Shown: piece after piece, positions 1 to 6,588 of the stretch
How the letters are laid out: every line of letters begins with the position of its first letter
Position numbering within the stretch: position 1 is the first letter of the stretch
From: an uncultured Oscillospiraceae bacterium
Lineage (GTDB): Bacteria > Bacillota > Clostridia > Oscillospirales > Oscillospiraceae
DNA length: 27,485 nt
Assembly: GCA_910585155.1 (NCBI GenBank)
Contig: CAJUEC010000032.1
Location: 1 to 27,485 of the forward strand
Direction: 5' to 3'
The notes under the pieces: generated by a model
Databases searched by the model: none
Seen by the model: the letters and a program-made list of their open reading frames with translations, nothing else
Told to the model about the DNA's origin: nothing
Made by a program: the position numbers and the translations under genes

Positions 1-1
1 T

Positions 2-40
2 CTGATTCTGGCGGTATCTCTTTCTCGTCTGGCTGATTAA
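2..40 (+). CDS. Possible 3' end of a truncated upstream gene
   Basis: The frame starting at base 2 is open from the window edge to a TAA at 38-40 and would encode a short C-terminal tail (LILAVSLSRLAD). It is too short to identify. It could be the end of a gene lying mostly outside the window, or chance. Confidence 0.15.
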   Translation: MILAVSLSRLAD

Positions 41-490
41 ATGGGATAACCACATAAAAAAATTGTGTGTTGGACGCCTTCGTACAACATATTCGTTCCT
101 GCAAGCTTGTGTGCGGGCCTGAAAAGCTTTGCTTCCTTCTGTTCCATCTCTCCCTCTCAGCTCCCAAGTGAGTACATGTTACGTTCCATGCCTAGAGGAG
201 GGGACGCTGCCCGCTCGATTCATAGCTGGGAGGCGCTGAGCAATTGAACAGAAAAAGAAGGCAAGGGAAGATACTTGTCAGAACAATGGGGCCGGAGAGG
301 CGGTCCCCCGGCACGAAAAAATCCCCCAGTGGGATGGAGACCCCAGTGGGATGGAGACCCCGGCGGGGGAGCTGACAGGCCGGCTCAATGAGTGCGGGCT
401 GGAGCGGGCGGCGGAGCCCTAGCGCACAATGGCTCGGCGCTATGAACCTTGTAAACTGAATACAGACTGACGGAAAAACAAATGCCGCCT
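41..490. other. Gene-poor region with no recognisable gene
   Basis: No convincing gene was found. The frame 240-422 (+) is stop-free for 60 codons and ends in a plausible-looking C-terminus (GELTGRLNECGLERAAEP), but it has no start with a ribosome binding site, so it may be the tail of a broken mobile-element or phage gene. A 17-bp unit (CCCCAGTGGGATGGAGA) is duplicated head to tail at 324-340 and 341-357. Base composition is more AT-rich before position 290 than in neighbouring genes. I read the stretch as degenerate DNA next to a prophage remnant. Confidence 0.4.
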
Positions 491-653
491 AGGGCTTGTT
501 TGAAAAATGGCAATGTGCCCAGCGGTGAGGGATTTTTTCGTCAGGCAAGGCGATTTGGCGCAGAAATACTTTGTGCATTTCAAGTCAAATCAACGCCGTA
601 TGCCGGAAAAAGACCCGTCGATTGGGTATGTTGACATTTTTCAAACAAGCCCT
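491..653. mobile_element. MITE-like palindromic element, copy 1 (TA-flanked)
   Basis: A 163-bp element bounded by perfect 19-bp inverted repeats (AGGGCTTGTTTGAAAAATG at 491-509, its complement at 635-653). A TA dinucleotide can be read at both borders (490-491 and 653-654), as expected for a TA target duplication. No reading frame inside looks like a transposase. The outer arms recur in the shorter element at 10980-11061. The inner 26 bases 559-584 recur (24 of 26, opposite orientation) in the element at 10286-10447. It lies just upstream of the promoter of the 51-aa orphan gene. Non-autonomous transposition is inferred from the structure. Confidence 0.7.
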
Positions 654-704
654 AAACAGGCGGGAAGAAAGTTGTGCTGGAAGGAATGAGGCAGAAAAAC
701 TTTT

Positions 705-732
705 TTGAAAAACCTCTTGACAGGGGTACATA
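705..732 (+). promoter_or_regulatory. Putative promoter with palindromic operator for the 51-aa orphan
   Basis: TTGAAA (705-710) and TACATA (727-732) are separated by 16 bp. The -10 lies inside a perfect palindrome, GGGGTA-CA-TACCCC (723-736), which ends 4 bp before the GGAGG ribosome binding site (741-745). The palindrome could be a repressor operator or an RNA hairpin near the RBS. A TTGACA at 717-722 is close by but has no -10 at usable spacing. Confidence 0.45.
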
Positions 733-754
733 CCCCAAAAGGAGGAAAAAACAG

Positions 755-910
755 ATGGAAACCGAAACAGAAAGACAGGATACCCGTAAGGCTATGGCGT
801 TTGATTTATTTGCCATCATCGACAAGGACCCGGCTAAGGAGAAGTATACCAAGGAAGAGATGAAAAGGCTAATCTTTGGGTACGTCACCACTATTGCCAA
901 AAGCGAATAA
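755..910 (+). CDS. Small orphan protein, 51 aa, paralog of 26225-26377
   Basis: The ATG at 755 is chosen over an upstream one at 674 because it follows an AAAAGGAGG site by 9 bp. The product is charged and predicted helical, with no signal peptide or membrane segment. It aligns without gaps to the 50-aa product at 26225 over almost its full length: KAMAFDL/KSMAYDL, an II pair, KEKYTKEEMKRLI/KEHYTPEEIKALI, then a hydrophobic Y-V/I segment. The two genes are 25 kb apart in different contexts, so this is a real small protein family and not chance. Function is unknown. The short acidic-basic helical layout could suit a DNA- or protein-binding regulator, but that is a guess. Confidence 0.75.
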   Translation: METETERQDTRKAMAFDLFAIIDKDPAKEKYTKEEMKRLIFGYVTTIAKSE

Positions 911-981
911 CGAAAATTCCTGTCCAGTGATGGGCGGAAATTTTTATAAAGCTTGTAGCTATCATGTTGGAGGGATGACCT

Positions 982-1300
982 ATGATCACCAACAACGACA
1001 TCGCCGACGCCATCGCAGCGCTGGTGGAGAAGGCATTTCCCGGGGAAAAGCTGTACCGGGATTTTACGCCCAGCGGCTTTGAGCGGCCCAGCAATCTGCT
1101 GGAGATCTCCGGCGGCAAGTTCTATCCCAACGCCGCCTGCGGAGCGGTGGAGCTGCGGCCCCAATTCACCCTGACCACCTTCGTGGAGGTGGATCCCTAC
1201 CACCAGCAGGACGACCAGGAACTGACCCGGCGGCAGATGACCCTGCTGGGGCTGTTCCTGCCGGGGTATGTCAAGGTTAGGGACCGGGCCCCGCGTGCTG
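982..1300 (+). pseudogene. Truncated phage tail protein, DUF6838-like N-terminal part
   Basis: The ATG at 982 follows TTGGAGGGATGACCT. The first ~95 codons (MITNNDIADAIAALVEKAFP..., then PSNLLEI and a region ending GYVKVRDR) resemble DUF6838, a small tail-terminator-like protein encoded just before the tail sheath in clostridial myophages. After about codon 100 the frame loses sense and runs as Arg/Gly-rich shadow translation to a stop at 1480-1482. The expected continuation (VLDEGEMENGLDFAAVTVTLSYTL) is in the +1 frame that is open from 1268. A single-base shift near 1275-1300 therefore breaks the gene. Family assignment is from memory of the fold's sequence pattern. Confidence 0.6.
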
Positions 1301-1711
1301 GACGAGGGGGAGATGGAAAACGGGCTGGACTTCGCCGCCGTCACCGTCACGCTCAGCTATACGCTGGACCGCCGCGAATTTATGGACATCCAGCAGACGC
1401 CCGATATGGGCAGGCTGCACATCAGACAGGCCGTCAAGGTGTGGATCTGGAAGGCCATCCGCACGCCCCGCTGCCGCTATGAGATCTACACCTGGGCCTA
1501 TGGCTCGGAGTTCGAGAGCCTGGTGGGCCAGGCCTACAGCGACTGCGTCAAAACCGCCGAGGCCCCCCGCTATCTGCGGGAATGCCTGCTGGTGAATCCC
1601 TACATCACGGCGGTGAAGGACATCACCGTCAGCTTCCAGGCCGCCAAGCTGACGGTGCGGGGGAAGGCGGTCACCATTTACGGGGAGGTGAGCTTTGATG
1701 CCGCTGTTTGA
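1268..1711 (+). pseudogene. DUF6838 C-terminus fused to DUF2634 (XkdS-like) C-terminus
   Basis: This 147-codon frame starts with a continuation of the upstream tail-terminator gene (to about YTLDRREFMD). It then changes, near base 1420, into the C-terminal part of a DUF2634 baseplate protein (RQAVKVWIWKAIRTPRCRYEI with YGSEFESLVGQ, the family's most conserved stretch). In PBSX-type phages these two genes are separated by sheath, tube, tape measure, LysM and further baseplate genes, so I infer an internal deletion of many kilobases with its junction inside this frame. The TGATGAGC-like gene overlap is kept: the next gene starts at 1698, before this stop. It may still be translated but should not build a tail. 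Confidence 0.6.
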
Positions 1712-2738
1712 CAGCCTGACGCCGGAGACCATTCTGGAGCGCATTCTGAGCCGGATGGACACCGAGCTTCAGACCCGGGAGGGCTCCTATGCCTATGACC
1801 AGGCCGCGCCCGTCGCCTTTGAGATCTGGCGGGCGCTGATGACGCTGGGAGAGCTCATCGACGCTTTCTACGTCAACGAGCACAGCGGGCATTATCTGGA
1901 CGAGCATGCCCGGCTGTTCACCCTGAGCCGCCGGGAGGGGGCCCGGGCGGAGGCCACGTTGACCGCCTTTGGCCGGGACGGGGTGACGGTGCCCGCCGGC
2001 ACGGCGTTTTTCGCCGGGGGATTAGAGTTCCGGCTGGAGGCGGAGCTCACCATCCGGGACGGCAGGGGGGAGGGCCTGCTCCGGGCGGCGCAGCCGGGCC
2101 AGCGGTACAACCTGACGGAGGGGATGGCGTTCCAGCTGCTGCGCGCCGTCCCGGGGCTGGAGCGCGTTGAGGCGGGCCCCGCCCAGGGCGGTGCGGACCC
2201 GGAGAGCGACAAGGCCCTGTTTGAGCGGCTGGACGAGAAGCGAAAGCGCCCTTCCACCAGCGGGAACGTGGGGCACTACCGGGAGTGGGTGCTGAGCGTG
2301 GACGGGGTGGGGGCGGTCCGAGTCACCCCGCTGTGGAAGGGCCCGGGCACCGTCCGGGTGCTCATCGCGGGCTATGACCGCCGCCCGGTGGACAAGGCGG
2401 TGGCGGAGACGCTGCTGGGCGTGTCGGTGAAGGTGGTAGAGATCTTCGGGGAGTACCGGGTGGAGCTGGAGGTGGACTCCGGCGGAAAGCTGCCCGCCGG
2501 GGTGGAGGCGCTGAAGCGGCGGCTGGGGGAGATCATGCCCGCCCATCTGGGCTGGGGGCTGGTGATCCCCGTGCTGGCGCGGGTTCCCATCCTGGGTGCG
2601 CTGGGCCCGCGGGTGGGGCGGGGCGCGCCGCCCGCGTTCCGGCCCCGGCTGCCCGCGGAGAGTTCCCACGCCGCCACCCTGCTGGGGACGCGGCGCAGCA
2701 CCATTACGCTGCCCGTGGCGGCGGCAGAGGAGGTATAA
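1698..2738 (+). CDS. Baseplate J / DUF2313 fusion, deletion product
   Basis: The ATG at 1698 follows GGGGAGGTG and overlaps the previous frame. Residues 1-~232 read as a Baseplate_J protein (XkdT/gpJ type: RPSTSGNVGHYREW, VDGVGAVRVTPLW, GPGTVRVLI), the wedge that joins tail tube to fibres. A full baseplate J continues for another ~120 residues. Here the sequence instead becomes, at ~235-245, the C-terminal part of a DUF2313 (XkdU/YmfQ) protein: EIFGEYRVELEVD, then LKRRLGEIMPAHLGWGL, followed by an unusual Gly/Pro/Arg-rich tail. In PBSX-like phages xkdT and xkdU are adjacent, so an in-frame deletion would create this 346-aa chimera. I consider it a remnant gene that has kept an open frame. Confidence 0.6.
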   Translation: MPLFDSLTPETILERILSRMDTELQTREGSYAYDQAAPVAFEIWRALMTLGELIDAFYVNEHSGHYLDEHARLFTLSRREGARAEATLTAFGRDGVTVPAGTAFFAGGLEFRLEAELTIRDGRGEGLLRAAQPGQRYNLTEGMAFQLLRAVPGLERVEAGPAQGGADPESDKALFERLDEKRKRPSTSGNVGHYREWVLSVDGVGAVRVTPLWKGPGTVRVLIAGYDRRPVDKAVAETLLGVSVKVVEIFGEYRVELEVDSGGKLPAGVEALKRRLGEIMPAHLGWGLVIPVLARVPILGALGPRVGRGAPPAFRPRLPAESSHAATLLGTRRSTITLPVAAAEEV

Positions 2739-2742
2739 AACG

Positions 2743-3420
2743 ATGGGCTATTGCGTTTACATGACAAAGGCCGGGTTCGAGTTCCAGGCCAAGCTGTTCG
2801 CCCAGGGCGGCGAGCTGGAGATCACCCGGGTGGAGGTGGGCTCCGGGGTGCTGCCGGAGGAGGCGGACCGGCGGACGCTGGCGGGGCTGGTGAACTCCCG
2901 GACCAGGGCCGCGTCCACCGTACCGGTGCGGCAGGGCTGCGCGGTGAGCCTGGAAATCGAGTACCGCTCCGATTTGGAGGGCGCGCCGGAGGAGCCCTTC
3001 CAGATCAACGAGTTCGGCGTGTTCGCCATCGGCGCGGAGGGGGCGGAGGCGCTGATCCTCTACGGGGATTTGAGCGACTGCCCGGACACGGCGGTGCCGC
3101 TGCAATACGGCGGGTGCGTGCAGCGCTACCCGGTGGTGATGGAGATCGGGCCGGAGGCCGGGGCAAAGCTGGACTACCCGGCGGGGGCCTGGGTCACCCA
3201 CCAGGAGCTGGCCGGGGCCGTTCAGGACCACGACGGGGACCCCAAGGCCCACCCCTGCCTGCTGGGGCTGAACGCGGGGCTGGACGCCCGGCTGGCGCTG
3301 CTGGAGCTGATGTACAACACGGAGGTGTCGGGCAACCCGTACACGGCGACCTTCGAGAGCCTGACGGGGCTGGCGGTCACCGGCGTGTGGAACGCGGCCT
3401 ATGCCCGGCTAGAATTTTGA
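2743..3420 (+). CDS. Phage tail-collar fibre protein
   Basis: 225 aa, starting at the ATG at 2743 after AGAGGAGGTATAAAACG. The N-terminal ~150 residues fit the phage tail-collar fibre family (DUF3751 type): MTKAGFEFQAKLFAQGGELE, ITRVEVGSGVLPEE, a long Val/Leu-rich sheet region and EFGVFAIGAEG. This domain anchors side-tail fibres to the baseplate. The C-terminal ~70 residues (QDHDGDPKAHPCLLGLNAGL onward) resemble a short fibre stalk and may be truncated, since fibres of this class are often longer. The gene follows the baseplate chimera by 4 bp, in the usual phage order. Confidence 0.7.
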   Translation: MGYCVYMTKAGFEFQAKLFAQGGELEITRVEVGSGVLPEEADRRTLAGLVNSRTRAASTVPVRQGCAVSLEIEYRSDLEGAPEEPFQINEFGVFAIGAEGAEALILYGDLSDCPDTAVPLQYGGCVQRYPVVMEIGPEAGAKLDYPAGAWVTHQELAGAVQDHDGDPKAHPCLLGLNAGLDARLALLELMYNTEVSGNPYTATFESLTGLAVTGVWNAAYARLEF

Positions 3421-3438
3421 TGAGGGGAGGGATTCGGT

Positions 3439-5259
3439 ATGGCAAGTGTGAACTTGGGGAGCAAGGCGGTGGGGAGTGTTGTTAAGCTCAACGAAAACGG
3501 CTCGCCTGTGGAGTTCTATGTGGCCAAGCATGACTATGAAAGTGTGCTGAACGGGGCGGGGCGGACGCTGCTGGTTCGCAAGGGGGGCTATGCTAAAGGC
3601 CAATGGAAATCCAAGGTAGGCGAAAATGTTGTCAACACCTACAACAACAGCTTTGTTGATAGCTGCCTCAACGGAACTTATAAGAATATGCTGGATGACG
3701 ATATCCAGTTAGCCATGGGTACAACCAGATTTTATTTTACCCCTGGCAACGGAAATGACAGCCTTTCTACCCTAGAACGATCCATATTTCTGCTGTCTGC
3801 CACGGAGCTGAGCCATGTCCATGCTAATCTAAACATTGAGGGTACAAATCTTTCAATTGCAAGCACGCTCAAAATATGCCACATGAATGGCGCTGCTGTG
3901 GCTCAATGGACCCGATCTCCGCTTAAAGGTAATACTGGCTGTGTGTTCGTCGCCAATACCAAAGGCAATTTCACTTATATCCAATCAAGCCAAACAGATT
4001 ATTGTTATCGCTCTGCCTTTACTCTTCCCGCTAACCTCTCCGTCAACGATGACGGCACGATCACCACCAACACCGCCCCGGCTGTGCCCTCCTCCATCAC
4101 CGTGCCCGCGCAGATCAACGGCGGGTCCACCGTCACCATCTCCTGGGGGACCGCCACCGACGGGGAGAACAACCTGGAGGGCTACAAGGTGGAGCGGTCC
4201 ACCGACGGCGGCTCCACCTGGGCCCAGATCTACCAGGGCGGCGGGACCAGCACCGCCAACATCGTGCCCTTCGGAACCCAGAGCGTGATGTACCGGGTCA
4301 AGGCCTACGATGCCGAGGGGCTGGAATCCGCCTACCGGACCAGCGGGCAGGTGGCCGTCACCAACAACACCGCCCCCACCGTCCCCGGGGGCATCACCGT
4401 GCCGGAGGCGGTCCAGGGGGGCCAGCCGCTCACCGTCTCCTGGGGCGCGTCCTCCGACGGGGAGAACAACCTGGCCGGGTACAGCCTGGAGCGGCAGGTG
4501 GGCGGCGGAGACTGGGCGGTGGTCTACAGCGGGGACCAGCTGAGCTTCGCCGACGCGATTGTCAAGGGCTGGCTGTCGGTGGCCTACCGGGTGCGGGCCT
4601 TCGACACCGCCAACGCCTACAGCGGGTTCGCCGTCTCCGAGACCCGGCAGGTCAACAACAACACGCCCCCGGCCATCTCCTGCCAGTACCCCGCCAACAC
4701 CGATCTGGGCACCAGGAGCGAGGGCTTTGAGCTGATCTACTCCGTCACCGACCAGGAGGGGGACGAGGTGACCATCACCGAGTTGGTGGACGGCGGAACC
4801 CTGCGGACTTTTGCGGCCCAGCTTGGGAAGGAGGAGCGCTTTACACTGGGCGGCCTGGACTTTATGGGGCTGCTCAACGGCAGGCACACCCTGTCCATCT
4901 CCGCCTCCGACGGCGCCTCTGCCGCTGTGCACAGCCTGTCCTTCACCAAGCGGGTGACCGCCGCCTCCGTCACCCTGGAGCAGTCCATGGAGGCCGACGG
5001 GCCCATCGCCGTGTGTGTGCTGGCGGTGTCCGGGTCCATTCCGGCGGATGCGGACTTCAAGGTGGAGGTGTCCAACAGCGCCAACGACGAGACCCCGGTG
5101 TGGGAGGACTGCACCGCCGCCGTGCGCGCCGGCATGAACCACGTCTTTGAGAACGAGACCGCCGCCAACGGCTTTGCCTTCAACTTCCGCCTGGAGGTGG
5201 AGCGCGGCTCCAGCGGCCTGGGCGGCTACATCACATCGGTACAGGGAGGGTTCCAGTAA
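3439..5259 (+). CDS. Tail fibre/adhesin, DUF6273 plus two FnIII domains
   Basis: 606 aa, ATG 3439 behind GGGGAGGGATTCGGT. Residues ~5-200 match the DUF6273 pattern seen in clostridial phage tail proteins (VGSVVKLNENGSPVEFYVAKHDY, repeated short aromatic segments, a Ser-Asp-Leu-Asn-x-x-Tyr element). Two fibronectin type III repeats follow at ~211-308 and ~309-408, 50% alike, each with VSWG(T/A)..DGENNL.GY..ER and a YRV(K/R)A strand. The C-terminal ~200 residues look like further beta-sandwich domains. There is no signal peptide, as expected for a phage structural protein. The first domain is encoded by clearly more AT-rich DNA (3600-4030) than the FnIII part, suggesting module exchange. Likely role is host-surface or carbohydrate binding at the tail tip. 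Confidence 0.75.
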   Translation: MASVNLGSKAVGSVVKLNENGSPVEFYVAKHDYESVLNGAGRTLLVRKGGYAKGQWKSKVGENVVNTYNNSFVDSCLNGTYKNMLDDDIQLAMGTTRFYFTPGNGNDSLSTLERSIFLLSATELSHVHANLNIEGTNLSIASTLKICHMNGAAVAQWTRSPLKGNTGCVFVANTKGNFTYIQSSQTDYCYRSAFTLPANLSVNDDGTITTNTAPAVPSSITVPAQINGGSTVTISWGTATDGENNLEGYKVERSTDGGSTWAQIYQGGGTSTANIVPFGTQSVMYRVKAYDAEGLESAYRTSGQVAVTNNTAPTVPGGITVPEAVQGGQPLTVSWGASSDGENNLAGYSLERQVGGGDWAVVYSGDQLSFADAIVKGWLSVAYRVRAFDTANAYSGFAVSETRQVNNNTPPAISCQYPANTDLGTRSEGFELIYSVTDQEGDEVTITELVDGGTLRTFAAQLGKEERFTLGGLDFMGLLNGRHTLSISASDGASAAVHSLSFTKRVTAASVTLEQSMEADGPIAVCVLAVSGSIPADADFKVEVSNSANDETPVWEDCTAAVRAGMNHVFENETAANGFAFNFRLEVERGSSGLGGYITSVQGGFQ

Positions 5260-5753
5260 TGGGTTTGAACATCATCCGCAGGGACAGCGTGCGGGAGCTG
5301 CGCATGAAGGAGACGGGCGTCACGCCGCCCCGGGACTGGGGAGACGTGGAGCAGGTGCGGGAGGCCAAGCGCCAGGAGATCGGCGCGGCCTGCTCCGCCG
5401 CCATCTACGCCGGGGTGGACGTGGGCGGCGGGCACTACAGCCTGACGGAGCACGACCAGACGGAGATCATGGCGCAGTACGCCACCGTGAAAGAGGGAGC
5501 GGCGGCGGTGCCCTACCACGCCGACGGCGAGCTGTGCCGGATGTATCCGGCGGCGGAGTTCGCCGCCCTGGCCCAGGCGGCCACGGCCCACGTGTTCTAC
5601 CACCGCACCTACTGCAACCACGTCAACGCCTGGATCATGCGGGCGGTGCTGGAGGAGCTGGCGGGCATCGTGTACGGCGCGGCCCTGCCGGAGGATCTGG
5701 CGCGGCGCATGGCGGGAATTCTGAGCGCGGCGGGAGGCGGAGATGATGTGTAA
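5259..5753 (+). CDS. DUF4376-containing phage tail protein
   Basis: 164 aa. The ATG at 5259 overlaps the preceding stop by one base (TAATG), with GGGAGGG 7 bases upstream. Residues ~30-130 fit DUF4376: REAKRQEIGAACSAAIYAGV, the GGHYSLTEHDQTEI segment, and a later region with HVFYHRTYCNHVNAW. The family is found next to tail fibres in phages and may work as a fibre-tip accessory or assembly protein. The exact role is unknown. Position directly after the fibre gene supports the assignment. Confidence 0.7.
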   Translation: MGLNIIRRDSVRELRMKETGVTPPRDWGDVEQVREAKRQEIGAACSAAIYAGVDVGGGHYSLTEHDQTEIMAQYATVKEGAAAVPYHADGELCRMYPAAEFAALAQAATAHVFYHRTYCNHVNAWIMRAVLEELAGIVYGAALPEDLARRMAGILSAAGGGDDV

Positions 5754-6162
5754 CTGGCAGGGGCATCTTGTGCGCTGGCTGTGCGGCGGGGTGCTGTACG
5801 GGGTGCTGGAGGTGGTCTGGCGGGGGCATACCCACTGGACCATGATGGTGCTGGCGGCGGCGCTGTGCGTGCCGCTGGACCTGGCCAATGAGAGGTTTCC
5901 CTGGGCGTTGCCCCTGTGGGTGCAATCGGCGCTGGGCGGACTGGTGATCACTGCGGGGGAACTGCTGGCGGGACTGGTGCTCAACGTTTGGCTGGGGCTG
6001 GGCATCTGGGACTACTCCGGGCAGTGGGGCAACGTGCTGGGGCAGATCTGCCCGCTGTACACGGCGCTGTGGTGCCTGCTGGCGGGGCCGGTGATCGTGG
6101 GCTTCGACTGGTTGGATCACCTGCTGTGCAGCGGAGAGCGGCCCAGGTATCGGGTGATCTGA
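5743..6162 (+). CDS. CmpB-type membrane protein, possible phage holin
   Basis: 139 aa with ATG at 5743 (or 5746) overlapping the end of the previous gene. Four hydrophobic segments (about 8-25, 32-48, 58-83, 95-118). The patterns GVLYGVLEVVWRG.THW, WVQSALGGLVITAGELLAGL, LGIWDYSGQWGN and GQICPLYTALW match the putative ABC-transporter type IV/CmpB family. No ABC components are near. At the end of a tail module, where a holin is expected and where a similar small multi-TM protein often sits in gut clostridial prophages, a holin-like role is plausible. No lysin gene follows. A 7-bp hairpin starts 20 bases after the stop. Confidence 0.65.
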   Translation: MMCNWQGHLVRWLCGGVLYGVLEVVWRGHTHWTMMVLAAALCVPLDLANERFPWALPLWVQSALGGLVITAGELLAGLVLNVWLGLGIWDYSGQWGNVLGQICPLYTALWCLLAGPVIVGFDWLDHLLCSGERPRYRVI

Positions 6163-6182
6163 CCGCGGGAGGGCAGCAAAAC

Positions 6183-6200
6183 GCCGCCCCGGAGGGCGGC
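6183..6200 (-). terminator. Hairpin, terminator for minus-strand transcripts
   Basis: A perfect 7-bp stem GCCGCCC/GGGCGGC with a CGGA loop. On the minus strand it is followed by GTTTTGCTG, a short T run, so it could end antisense transcripts that read leftward through the toxin-like locus. On the plus strand it may also help stop prophage transcription, but only AGAGTTT follows. Confidence 0.4.
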
Positions 6201-6205
6201 AGAGT

Positions 6206-6234
6206 TTGACAATGCGCGGCGTCACTGGAATACT
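6206..6234 (+). promoter_or_regulatory. Promoter of the toxin-like mRNA
   Basis: TTGACA (6206-6211, perfect -35), 17 bp, AATACT (6229-6234). Transcription would start near 6241, giving a ~120-nt leader before the small ORF at 6362. Confidence 0.5.
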
Positions 6235-6273
6235 GTGGCTTAGAAGGACGCTGTTACATAAAGGCGGTTAGCC

Positions 6274-6353
6274 ACTTCCTCATATGGGCCTCCGCAAAGC
6301 CGGCCTATGGCTTTGTGGGGAGAACGAGTGGGCGCAGCTTGTGCCGAGGAGGT
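6274..6353 (+). promoter_or_regulatory. Structured leader with anti-Shine-Dalgarno pairing
   Basis: The segment at 6273-6281 (CACTTCCTC) can pair over 9 bp, with one G-U, to the Shine-Dalgarno GAGGAGGTG at 6346-6354. Between them are two further hairpins: TCCGCAAAGCC/GGCTTTGTGGG (6291-6319) and GGCGCA/TGTGCC (6331-6345). Such folding would hide the RBS in the full-length mRNA, a hallmark of type I toxin messages. Pairings were found by eye and not energy-tested. Confidence 0.45.
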
Positions 6354-6361
6354 GATTGCGG

Positions 6362-6457
6362 ATGGGAAACGGACGCGGGGCGGAAGCTCTGCGGATCGTG
6401 GTATGGTTTATCGTCGCGCTTGCGCTGATGATTTACATAGCCCCAAAAGTGTGTTAG
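6362..6457 (+). CDS. 31-aa single-TM peptide, candidate type I toxin
   Basis: ATG 6362 with GAGGAGGTG 8 bp upstream. A short N-terminus with one Arg pair region (MGNGRGAEALR) is followed by a hydrophobic stretch IVVWFIVALALMIYIAP (about residues 12-28) and a lysine-containing end KVC. Length and layout match membrane-acting toxins of type I toxin-antitoxin systems, although I cannot assign it to a named family. The gene has its own promoter, a folded leader, and an antisense promoter in its 3' UTR. It lies at the end of a prophage remnant, a usual home for such loci (compare txpA/RatA). The stop codon is inside the 5' base of the hairpin 6453-6484. Confidence 0.55.
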   Translation: MGNGRGAEALRIVVWFIVALALMIYIAPKVC

Positions 6458-6533
6458 CCGCCCGGTGGCACCCGGACGGCTAACATAGTTTAACTGTTTG
6501 TTAAGGGGCTGACCGCCGTAGCAACGCCCCTCT
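6443..6533 (-). ncRNA. Candidate antisense RNA (antitoxin), ~90 nt
   Basis: A minus-strand consensus promoter predicts a start near 6533. The transcript would fold into the GTTAGCCG...CGGCTAAC hairpin (6453-6484, 13-bp stem with one mismatch) followed by ACACTTTTGG, a plausible terminator. The RNA would be fully complementary to the 3' UTR and last codons of the 31-aa ORF, as in txpA/RatA. Transcript ends are inferred from sequence alone. Confidence 0.5.
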
Positions 6534-6539
6534 ATTGTC

Positions 6540-6568
6540 ATTATAGCAATGTGCGTCCGCCTTGTCAA
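6540..6568 (-). promoter_or_regulatory. Perfect consensus sigma-A promoter, antisense to the 31-aa gene
   Basis: On the minus strand TTGACA (6568-6563), exactly 17 bp, TATAAT (6545-6540). Both hexamers are perfect. It fires leftward into the 3' end of the toxin-like gene. No protein gene follows on that strand, so its product is most likely an untranslated RNA. Confidence 0.75.
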
Positions 6569-6588
6569 TGTGACATGGCGGATTTTTT
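6556..6588 (+). terminator. Terminator overlapping the antisense promoter
   Basis: Stem TCCGCC-T-TGTCA / TGACA-T-GGCGGA (one mismatch, ATG loop, 6556-6582) followed by TTTTTT (6583-6588). It would end the plus-strand toxin-like mRNA and shields rsmA from it. The left arm contains the -35 of the antisense promoter. Confidence 0.7.

Noticed and set aside
37..147. 36-aa ORF on the minus strand with GGGAGAG before its ATG
   Set aside because: Too short and without recognisable pattern; kept only as a remote possibility.
65..247. 60-aa ORF on the plus strand
   Set aside because: No RBS, random-looking composition, and no similarity I can recognise.
430..480. Resemblance of CCTTGTAAACTGAATAC to rRNA spacer or plasmid sequence
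   Set aside because: The match is short and no rRNA or tRNA gene is near.
717..722. TTGACA as a -35 box for the 51-aa orphan
   Set aside because: At 16-18 bp downstream lies the RBS, not a -10; TTGAAA/TACATA fits better.
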